From Phoronis ovalis (lineage: Eukaryota; Phoronida; Phoronidae), in NCBI GenBank assembly GCA_028565635.1, contig JAOXYB010044659.1:1-12496 (forward strand): DNA of 12,496 nt. Reading direction: 5' to 3'. The notes beneath the pieces are model-generated. The model saw only the letters and a list, made by a program, of their open reading frames with translations. It was not told the origin of the DNA and searched no databases. Each line of letters opens with the position of its first letter. Position 1 is the first letter of the stretch. Made by a program: the position numbers and the translations under genes. Positions 1 through 11,300 of the stretch are shown here, one piece after another.

Positions 1-362
1 GATGCACATAATCCATCTAAAAATATGGTCAGTTCTGCCCCGGGGTAACGCATCAGACAGCAGATACAGTCATTTTGCATAAGAGTACCTCACAATGATA
101 AACCAGATTATAATGCATGATGTGTTCTATTCTTTTATAATGTAAAAAAACAATAACATGACCAATGTCTTGTTATAACAGCTAGTGTCTCTATCAAAAT
201 TTTGTTTATTAATTGCAGTATTTTGTATTTGGATCACTTTTTATCCAAATTGAGCTATAGTTTCTAAAAGTTTGCATCATTTTTTGTGTTAACACAAAAT
301 ATTTAAGAATATAGGCATCTTTATGATATTTAAACCTGCACATGATATTTTTTTGTTATTAC
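1..362 (-). other. Intron downstream of the furin-site exon
   Basis: AT-rich sequence with no convincing exon. A pyrimidine-rich TTTTTAG lies at 17-23 on the minus strand and could be an acceptor for an exon starting at 16 and running off the window. Its 16 visible bases are open in the required phase, but that is too little to call. Confidence 0.5.
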
Positions 363-495
363 CATTGGTTAAAATAGTTGTCTGTCCAACATAAACTATA
401 GTCGACACCTCATTGGGAAATGTGTTACTGGTATCCCGACGCCTGCGTCCTAGTCCCAGTTCATCAGGAATTACAGGAGGATTGTTGCAAGCATC
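363..495 (-). CDS. Exon: end of ZP-C and furin-type cleavage site
   Basis: The exon is 133 nt, with acceptor CTCTTATTTTAG|GATGC and inferred donor CCAATG|GTAATA, phase 0 in and phase 1 out. The 44 codons begin D-A-C-N-N-P-P, which supplies the last ZP-C cysteine. G-L-G-R-R-R-R-D follows, with the four arginines encoded at 436-447. A tetrabasic site just after the last ZP-C cysteine is where ZP precursors are cut to release the polymerisation-competent domain; this is family knowledge. The downstream stretch V-S-T-I-V-Y-V-G-Q-T-T-I-L may belong to the removed propeptide. An alternative donor at GCAG|GTTTAA near 328-333 would lengthen the exon slightly; GTAATA fits the consensus better. Confidence 0.8.
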
Positions 496-3400
496 CTAAA
501 ATAAGAGGAATAATCTAGAATGATGGTACTTCAGTATATTTTTTTGATTTCATTATGGAAGTTTGTGATTTGGCATTGATATTGCATTATTTTCTCATTA
601 TTTATAGTGACTGACTAAAGATCTGTTAGTACACTAGATATACATGTTTTTTGAAATCATTTTTCATCCTCTTAAAATATAAATGTTAAAATTTTTTGAA
701 TAATATCTTATAAATTTGTTCTGAAACCGCATGGGTAAAATTTACAGAAAACATGTTGACCTGCTTTGACATGGTAAAACATATTGACAGATACAGAAGA
801 AGTGTTCTAGTAAGGATTTGGATAATTTTATATACCGGCCTCTTTGTTCAGTTTAAAATACAACATTTTTGAGTACAGTACGTATTGCTCTCAACTAACC
901 TACTTGCATGAGTATCTGACAAAAATATATTTGGTTTTTTGATTTAATCATAGCAGTTAATTATAGGAATAACATGCAGTATATATTACAATGTGTGTAA
1001 CTAGAAGAGTAAACGTATACACCTCCAGGGTATTTGTATTTGTATATCAAACTAATGTAAAATAGAAAATCCATAAACAGTAAATCAGTACAGAAAGGTG
1101 CCAATTTACCAATAGTTAACCCGATATTTACAACATAGTGATTAACACACATCAGCTGTTTTACTTACTGTGCACACTGGATCGGTAGCATTTGTGCAAA
1201 AACCAACGACACAAGTAAAACGCAGAGTATTCACATTGTCAAATGTGAAACATGGAAATACTGGTGAGGCTATAATTGCAGGCATTGAAAGTGAGTTTGC
1301 TACCAAATTGGATGAAAAACTTCCATTGGATGGAAAGCTTGGGAAACCAGCATTTTGATGTCCACATCTGTAATTGTAAACAGTTTTCGTTACTTTTAAA
1401 TGTAAACCGACACACCACCCCAACCCCAAACATTTTCACTTATACTTATGAGTAAAATCATATTATTAAATAAGTTGGCAAAATATACTGTTGTCACTTG
1501 TGCTCTTTTTTTTAGTTCTTTATTGTTTGATATAACTAGAAATGTACGGTATGGGAGAATTGAATTAGATTTCTGTGTAAACATATAATTAAGTGACACA
1601 CCGTATCAGAAGTCAATGACATATGAATTACATTTTTTGGTAATTAAATTTGATTTTATATTGGAAGTTGGAACACCTTTTTTAGAGTTGAAGTTACCAA
1701 AAAAGGCCCATTACCACGGGACTGTTACTTGCATACTCAATGAATGCTCTTTCATGGGGATTCAAGCCATACGATAGTCTTAAAAGACGTTTTAAAATAT
1801 TTTTCAACATCTTAAAATTCACTTTGTATAAAATATATAACACCATCAATAACCTGATATGCAGTTGCATTGTGGGTAAATATGTCTCCATGGCTGTGCA
1901 TTAATATCTTTGAAACAACAAAGATATAATAACTCTATTAAAAAAGGTGGCCTACATTCGATTGCACGGACCATTCAAAAGATCAATATCTTTATATTTA
2001 ACTTTATTCTGTTCATTTGGGGGGGGGGGATTCTCAACCCATTTTTGTTTACAATCAGACACACAAACATTTAAATTCTAGTTAATAATGTCTGAATTTT
2101 TGGCATACATCCGACCGATTCATACTGAAAATGTTAGCATTGGACCCTGACTTTTATGAGATCTAATTTGGGTGAAAAATTGAATGATGTGTGAAACGTT
2201 TATTAATATACACATGCACTTACAACCACTCTTGAAGGATTATTTTCCAATGCTGGCACTGTTATGATTCTTTTTCCCCTTTTTTCTGTGCATTTAGCCT
2301 GCTGCCAACTGTCTTTAGTAATCTGTTCTAATTTATGTAAAAATATGTACGGATATTAAGGTTTGTACAAATTTCAGAAACCCCAATAATCCAAGAAAAG
2401 GGAGGTGTACGAATATAGGGAAACCCCAAATTTTTTATTATTGGGTGTACGAATTTCAGAAATTATGAAACATGGGCCAGAGGTGTATAAATGATGAAAC
2501 CTTATGAAATGAGAATTTTTATCATAGTTAAAATGCATTCAAATCAGTAAGTGGTAACTCACTGTGCCTTCAGAGTCATATTTTTAACTACTGTTTGTAA
2601 AATTCACATGGTTCATACAATCAACTGATTCTTTGCAAAAACTTTATTTTTTGGCAAGAATGTATTTCTAAGTTGAAGAATCTAAGAAAATCAGTTTTTT
2701 ATTTTTGACATGCAAAAATTATTTTATCTATAATATCCAGGGTTTTTTCCATGGAGAACACCTCTACATATATACTTTTTAGACAAAGTTTTGACTTAAC
2801 TCTGACTTCTGCTCCATTCTGAGTATAAAATCTCCATGCATGTAATATTCTTACGATAGCCAGCTGCAATACTAATTTGCAGGATTTTAAACTGAGTTTA
2901 ATATACTGTTGACCAATTTACTCAGATTGCATGGATTAATTAGCTTCATTGTTGTAATTGAATGAGCTAGAATTATTATGCTTGGAGTTGGCAAATATAC
3001 TATACATTATGTGTTTCTATAAAGTAGCAAATGACAGATACAGCAATAGACATCCTGAGGAACATACCTATTTTTCAGTAGCACAAGTCTTCTACTATCT
3101 GCAGAACTTGGACTAACATCACAATTTATTGCTCTTATAGCAACAATTTTTTCTGAAAAAAATGAAAGAGGATATCTAGCTTTAGGCAGTTCCAAATCAG
3201 ATAGAAACAGCTTAGTTTGGACCAATACATTAAATGTAGAACCCAAGCTTATTAATTTGAACATGTCGCATTGATTAGAAGAGGATTTTGGCAAAATGAT
3301 AGAAAATAACAGCAGTTAATTTGAATATATTTGGTATTTTTGACAAAGTTAATAAATAATGTCTAGTAACCTATATAATAGTTATGTAAATACAATTCAG

Positions 3401-5201
3401 ACATCATCTTTCAATATTTTTATTTGCTACGATTTTACACAAAATGAAAAAAGTGTGTAGTATATATACTTATGACATGATTTATTTTCAAGTGTGCACT
3501 TTGATTTAAACATAAAAGCAATTCAATTACTTCTTGCCAATTGAAATTTGGATCATGTCAATTTAATGTATATTTACATGTAGCAATAAATCTAAAACAC
3601 TTTCTCTTCCAGAGCCTTTACTAGCTCTTTTATCTGGCTACTCGACCAATGAAAGTTTGAACCAACTGACTTTATTATACATTAATACACAATATTATCT
3701 CTAGGATAAAAAATGTATGCGTAAACGTTACAACATATACCATACCAGTACAAGAATTTCTAGAAATAACTGCCGAGGATTCCACAGCTCGAGCACTAGG
3801 GCAAGTCATGACTCCATCAGAAGCAGTAAAGCTTGGTATATCAAATTCATTAATTTGAATTAGGGCGTCCAAAAATGCTTTTGTGTCTCCCGATGCAAAT
3901 CCTTCTGCACATAGAATCAATGCCATCTCAATTGAAACGGGTTGTCTTTTCAACAATATAAATATCTTAAGTTGAAGTCCACCATTATCCTAAAACAGTC
4001 CACCAATATCAAATTATTTTCAACATTTTAATATACATTACCTTTCACCACTAGTATGAGCAGCATGCACTACATTAATTAATTAAACTATTTTATAGAT
4101 CGAGTTAGTCATAAAAACTTTATCGAATGTTTCACTTTTAGTAAGATAGTGAATGCAGGTAATTTATTTATTGTTTTAAGTATTAATTATTAAAGATATC
4201 ACTATATTTGAGTATTAATACCATTTAAAAACTATATTATTATTCTAATGATTGTTAGTCCGGCAATATAAAACCAAAATAGTACACTTTTTGATACAAA
4301 AATTTGGCACTGCAAAAAAATTTGGATATAGACCCTCGCTTAAAATTTTCCAAAATGGCTGCCAAAAATTAAGTGCTTTCGCTAAAAGTGTCGCAAGTTG
4401 CTACCTTGTAAATTTTTATGGGTGAAAAAAATGTAGAATGTAACAAGATTAATTTCCTAACAATTTAGTCATTGTGATGCATGAAACTGTACAAAATGAC
4501 TGTTCAATCCAAGATGCCAAAAATTGTGTTTTCATAATTATAAAACAACTGATTTAACTGATTGTTAGCATCAGTTCCAAATGAGTAATGCATAAAGATG
4601 GCTCTTTTAACAATATCAGGCATTTAGTATGTGTTGGTATCAAAGTGGCTGTCAAATTCAAGATGGACACCTCCATTTTTAGTCGGGCAATAAAAATAAT
4701 AAAATAAGGCAAATTGTGCCCTTTTTGATACAAGCACCAAATGTGGCACAAATTAATGTAGAGTTTGACATTGCAAATAATTTTGAGTGTGGAACACACC
4801 TTAAATTTTCCAAAATGGCTGCCAAATCCAAGATGGCCACCAAAAGTAAAAGTTTTTAATAAAAGAGGGCTATAGGGAGCATTAGGGTCCATTACGTCCG
4901 ACCAGCTAGCATTGTATTCTTGGTAACCTTTTTTTTATTTTAACATGCTGTGACTTTTGCGATTGTTTTTTGGCGAGAATTTTTTTTTTGGTTGTATTCT
5001 TGCGAGCAGCGAGCATTGCCAATTTTTAACTGCAAGCATTGTCCCTAGGGGGAACCCATGCCCCCTCCTAAAAGTGTCACAAGTTTGTATCTAAAGGGTG
5101 AAAAAAGTACATAAGGTAAAAAATTATATCGTTTATGAAATGCAGTCATCATAGCATATATGCTAGTATCTAAATGGCTGCCAAATTCAAGATGGATGCA
5201 A

Positions 5202-5263
<62 letters not shown>

Positions 5264-5322
5264 AGAGGGAGAGGGAGAGGGAGGGAGGGAGAGAGAGAGA
5301 GGGAGAGGGAGAGGGGGAGAGG

Positions 5323-5382
<60 letters not shown>

Positions 5383-8300
5383 ACAGGGAGAGGGAGAGGG
5401 AGGGAGGGAGAGAGAGAGAGGGAGAGGGAGGGAGGGAGAGGGAGGGAGGGAGAGAGAGAGAGAAAACAGCGAAATGTATGAAGTTAACGTGTAGGTACAA
5501 ACAATCATCATATACAGATACCATCTTTTACAGATAGAATCGAAAAAGAATTCTGGGAATTAATAATGATATTAAGAGTCTACAGATAATGATGTTAACA
5601 TAATTGATCTATATGTGGGATATAATTACTTCAAAAATCTGACATACCTACAGATACTATGCATGAAACTCTAGAACAATTACAATCTACAGAATGTGAT
5701 CTAATCAAGGCTATAACAATAAAAGAGATAAAACTTGGAGTAAAACAATTAAAAAAACAATGATTTGATATTAAATGAAATGATTAAAGCAGGAAAATCC
5801 TACCCTTTAATGCCTATTGCTAAACTTTTTAATCTGACTCTCAAAATATAGAATCAGGAAACCTTCATCCCTGTCTATAAAACTGATGATCCATTTCTCC
5901 CCAATAACTATAGGGGCATATGTATACTGAGCTGGTTTGGCAAACTACTGAACTCTGAACTTAATAAAAGACTACTAGACTTTCCAAATGACAAACTATC
6001 AGTTATTCAGACCAGGATATCGGACCACAGATAACATATTAATAAGTATCTAAGAAACAAAAAGAAAATATATGCTTGCTTTATAGATTTTAAGAAGGCA
6101 TTTGATAAAGTATGGCTTTGGCCTTTTATTAATTTAAACTGAAAAAATATGGAATCTGCAGCAATTTATATTTTTTAATCATGATGAAAACACTAACTTA
6201 TCAGTAAAACTAAACACACATGAAAGGGCACAATCTTTCAAATCCACCATTGGTATCAAGCAAAGCGTCTAAGTACAATTCTGTTTAACATTTTCATAGA
6301 TGACATTATCCAAATATTTGACCAAAGGAATGTTCTCCACTGAAACTTGGGCAAGTGACATTGAACCATTTACTGTATGCTGATGATCTTATCATTATAT
6401 CTGAATCAGCATCTAGATTACAACACTGCCTAAACAATTAAACTTGATAACTACTGCACGACATGGCACCTTGAATTAAATCCAAAGAAAACCAAGGTGC
6501 TGATATTTCAGAAGGTCGGGAAGAAAATCCTATTTTAAGTTTATTTTCAAAACTCAATCTCTACAAACTAACAATCATTACTCATACTTAAATATAATCT
6601 TTAGACTAATGGCTCTTTCAAAAACAATTAAAAACATTACTCAACCTTGAAGGAAAGGTCTTTTTTAAAATAAAACAAATTCTGTAGGCTGCAAAAATAA
6701 ACCTTGCTGCACTAAATGCTAGAATTATGTTGCCAATACTACCTTTATAAGCATCATTCAAAAAGGACACCTTTTCAACTACTTTGTTTAAAAGTGTTAT
6801 ATTTTTATATAGATTAAACAATATCTATAACTCCAAACATTAGCCGTCCCATCTCATTCTCCCTCTCTCTATTTTTCAATAGCTTTAATTCCTGTTTACA
6901 AGCACCTTAATGAGATTCAATTCCAAACACTTTCCAATTACTTCATGATATGGTGGCAGACATCTTGATGCGCATCTTTTTTATCTCTCAGTATAGTAAA
7001 AAAAGAATGGTGAAAATCATTATAGTCCCATGTTTTATAAAATGTATGATGTTATGCTATGACGAAAAGCAAAAATTCTAAATTTACAAAGAAGTAGCAA
7101 TTCTTTTAAGGTAAAGGCGTCCATCTTAAATTTGGCAGCCACAATGGAAACACACCTATTTTATCAATAACTGTTATTATTCAAAACTCCAACATGTAGC
7201 ATTATCAGCACGGCAGAGCCTTTAATCATCTAGATATTACACTAAAATGAACTTAAATTTTTATTGTTAAAATAGTTAATTTTACTGCATCCATCTTGAA
7301 TTTGGCAGCCATTCTGGATAGTTACTAGCATAAATCAAATATTTTTTACCTTATATACGTTTTTCACCTTTTGAAATTTTTCAGATTCCAACTTGTGACA
7401 CTTTTAGTAAATGCGTTTACTTTTGGTAGCCATCTTGGATTTGGGGACTGCCATTTTAGAAAATTTAAGGTGGGATCTATATCCAAATTGTTTGCAATAT
7501 CGAAGTCTAAATTTGTTCCAAATTAGGTGCTGGTATCTTATTTTGGTGGCATACTCGGAGTATTGCCTGACTAAAAATGGAATCGTCCATCTTGAATTTG
7601 GAAGCTATGTTGGATATCACCACATTCAAAATGTCAGATATTGTTTAGAGGTTCATCTTTAGCCAGGAAAAAAAACTGTGTGGCGGGCGGGTGAATAAAA
7701 AAGTAGCGGGTCAGTCATTTTTTCTGGATCTAATAAAAAAAGTGTTCATTTTGCAGGATCAAAACCTAACAATAATATTTTGTGTATAAAAATTGGCATA
7801 GTGTGGAATGGTAATAGACTTTCAAAATCCGCCAGATTACATGCCTTCCGGAAAGGTTTTTGAACATTTGGTGATGTTTCCTGCATTCTGGAAACAGCAA
7901 CAACATTTGCTAACAACTGGTTAAGGCAGATGTTTTATTTGAGAACACAATTTTTAGTGGCCATCTTGGGTTGAGCAGCCATTTTTCATAGTTCATTGCT
8001 TTACAATGACTGAAATTGCCAAGAAATTAATATTGTTATATTCTCACTTTTTACCCATATATTTAGTGAAAGCACTTCATTTTTGGCTGCCATCTTGGAT
8101 TTGGCGGCCATTTCGGAAAATTTCAGGTGAGTCCATATATCCAGAATTGTTGAACCCTACATTTGTATCAAAAAGTTGGAATCCAAGTACTAGTTGTAAC
8201 ATCGGTTTTTCAGTTCATGTAAGCCAATATGTAATGGGCACCTGTCTGTCAAACTGTCTGCACCCCTAGCTTGCTACAATAATTAACCTTAAATTCATTA

Positions 8301-11300
8301 AATAAATAAATGTAAATACATTGAAAACATACCGATCTGAATGATGAAGTTACTTTAACAGCCACATCCACATTAAACATTGAACATCGTGCTACTGCAC
8401 TTGTGAATGTCTGAAATTGCAATAAACTTTGCAAACGTAGATTAGTAAATGTTTCACCATATTCTGTCTGGCAGATGGCCGGTGGACCAAATACAACATT
8501 TGTTGCATATTGTATTGCAGTTGTCACTGTGCACTTTGTAAGTTCCTCTGCAAATACGAAAAATAATCTTGCTAGCTAGATATTAAGTCAAAATGATATG
8601 GACTGATACCTATAGAGTCTGCTTTATTCTTTAATCCATATTTAGCTTTGGGGCGTGCAAATTTATAAAATAAAATTGCTGAAGCTTAAATATAAATTGT
8701 TGGAATTATAGAGGTCCGAGTGAGTAGTAAAAATTAAGTATACCCCGAAAATATATAATTTTTATACTTTTATTTATGAGTGCATGTTATGCATACTGTG
8801 ACGTTTATGATATATACTTTCAATTAACTGCAGTTAGATTAAATCCATTCGTTAGTTTCTGTACCTTCTTAATTTAATTAACATTTGGGCTTAATCATTG
8901 TTACTTGTCGTTATATTCCTTCAATTTAACAAGAGCGAAATAAATGTGTCATTAAACTTTTGAACAATTGAGACGAGCTTTTCTCCCTGTGTGATTGACC
9001 TATTTCACTATCTGTGCACTTAGTCCACTGTTGTACCTAATATTGTAAGCTGCAGTTTGATTTGCAGTTTTGATTTGATTTATGCATAAATAAAGGGATT
9101 TATTAATATCATTCTTTGGTTTTCGAGAAAATAAATGAAAATTGACTTGCCAGACGTTAGTTTGGACTTTGGAAGGTAGGGAATACTAAATAACGGTTGG
9201 ATTTATTCAGACTGAATTAAATGTAACAGCCAAGACATGCAAATACCTGGAGTTAGAGTTATTCTAAGTTGAACCGAGTCACCAACATCACATTGACTAC
9301 GAGGCTGATTTTGAGCATTTACAAGGACCATGGAGACATCAGGTCTTTGCTGTATAGGGTCTGGACCTTGCTGTGGTAGCCTTATAAAAGATTGCAAACA
9401 GAATATATATATATAATTACTCTGGAACAAAGAGACACCAACCCATAAAAGCAAATCACAGAGAAATCTGTAATGTTATAATGTTAAATGCAAGACCTTT
9501 TTATTTAAAAATGGTTGTATCACATTGGAAATGAAAAATTAAATTAATTATCGACCGTTTGCAAAATCTGGAATTGAGTACGAGTTTGTTTAGGGAGGCG
9601 GATATTAATGACATACATAAAATAGTATCTTATATACAGTCTAAATGTATTGTTGTTATAATAAAAGGGTACATTCGTTGATAAAAACATAATGTGACAG
9701 CTTGATATTATACTTTTATCAATGGTCAAGACTTTTATCATCTATTTAAAGAATTCTTTCTGGAATAGCAGTGGCGGATTAACGTGCCCCTCTCATCCCC
9801 AAAAAGTATTTTAAAAATGTTTTCAAAATATTTAATTGTAACTAACAATTTACAAATTATAATTAATGTACGTAAATATTTGCATAAAAATCATTCTTTT
9901 AGCATTTCTGAATCATCAGTTTATTTACTATTATATAACCATTTACTGGGTAAAGAAGTAATTACTATATCCATTAATCTTCATTACTCTACAATGCACC
10001 AAGTTCCATACTCTATAACAAGACATTTGTCATGTCTAATGCCCATTACGTTCCTAGGATTACAACATATTGTGCTTTGTAATCCTAATTTGTATCTCGG
10101 CAGGTCAATTTTTGAAAGTAGTTCCTTAAGTTGCATATGTAAAGCAAAATACCAGATGCAACAAATGTCAAAGATTCGGATCAGTACTTGAACAGGCTGC
10201 TTCTCAAGGTCATTTTATAATGTCACCCAGCCTAATATACACATCAACTAATAGGGAATCCATCTATATAACTACCAGTTGCCCAGTCAATGCCAAGGGT
10301 TACTCAAATGGGAGAAAAGTGACATGCCCTCTCGGGAATAAATATGGCTGCCAGTTGATCATATTGGAAGTAATCAAGGTCAAAACTTTAATCGATCTGT
10401 TTGTACTCATCAAAAATTGATTATTGCGAGACTAAAAACGTGTTATGCAAAATGTCAAATGTTCAGATTAGCATTTGACCGACTTTTCAAGGTGAATCCA
10501 AAATATAACCTAGTCCAATACACCCACCACTGAACCTATGGGTTTTATGAATACACCTTCGAATTCATATTTCCCAAAATGAGCACGCAACATGATGTGT
10601 CGTCTCAGGACCAAACATGGCTGCCTGTAGGCCATATTGGAAGTAATACAGGTTAATATAATACCTAACCTGTAGTTTTTTTACCTGTACGTATATACGA
10701 ATATGCATAAAGCTGATAGGATAAAAACTGAAGCTGTTATTGTGACGTACAATTACTCAATATGTGAGAATTTTTATCGTTTTTGCTAATTTTGAAAGAC
10801 GACAGTTTTAATAGGAAAGTGTTAAGACCAATACCTCAGATATCATTTGGGCCTATTATTAGGACTACAAATTAGTGGCGTACCCTCTCGGGAACAAACA
10901 TGCAAGGGCACGCAGTGGATCTGTTCTTAAAAATATCTGTTCTGACAGAGATACCAGCTGGCTTGGAACAAAGGAATTTTGTACTCCAGCTTGTAACATA
11001 AGAACACATATATGAGGAGTTTTAACAAAACACTCTTTTACAAGCTGCTCAAATATACGGTAGTACGGGTATATACCCCTATGCGGAAGGGAAGATGTCG
11101 AATTCCTGGGGACCGACAGGAGTGACTGATGCATAACTTTTGTTATATGTAGGTCTGGCTTATTTGTAAAGGTTCTACTATACATTAAATATAATAAATA
11201 TACCCTTTTGAATAAAAGTCCCCACATCGATTTGTACAACGTGGTTGCGGTTCTGGTGAAACTTGAAATATATAGATTATTAAATATATTATTTCACTCT

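Larger units (their letters stand above)
3990..8332 (-). other. Large repeat-filled intron (4343 bp)
   Basis: This intron lies between the two exons of the ZP-C insert block. Flanks of unique AT-rich DNA (3990-4255 and 8200-8332) enclose a large inverted repeat, a purine microsatellite and a decayed LINE fragment, described separately. It is by far the longest intron in the window, and nearly all of its length is repeat-derived. Confidence 0.75.

Noticed and set aside
1-16. Possible next exon of the ZP gene after a TTTTTAG acceptor
   Set aside because: Only 16 bases are visible, and such acceptor-like sites are common in AT-rich DNA.
961-1152. 63-codon minus-strand open frame
   Set aside because: Intronic, with no domain and no splice signals consistent with the ZP gene phase.
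1170-1439. Small open frames on both strands overlapping the ZP-C exon
   Set aside because: Shadows of the 1169-1367 exon; only one frame matches the ZP pattern and the neighbouring exon phases.
2019-2029. Run of 11 G as a G-quadruplex or regulatory site
   Set aside because: A single homopolymer without spaced G tracts; most likely simple slippage.
5045-5537. Four overlapping open frames on both strands rich in Arg-Glu or Ser-Leu-Pro
   Set aside because: They are translations of the GA/CT microsatellite with no composition or motif of a real protein.
7411-8269. Plus-strand open frames at 7411-7662 and 8006-8269
   Set aside because: Both lie in the right inverted-repeat arm and consist of repeat units.
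9784-10191. 135-codon plus-strand open frame
   Set aside because: Low-complexity AT-driven composition, no recognisable domain, and it runs into the tandem repeat array. The AGTGGCGGATTAACG stretch just upstream looks transposon-like, but nothing else supports an element.
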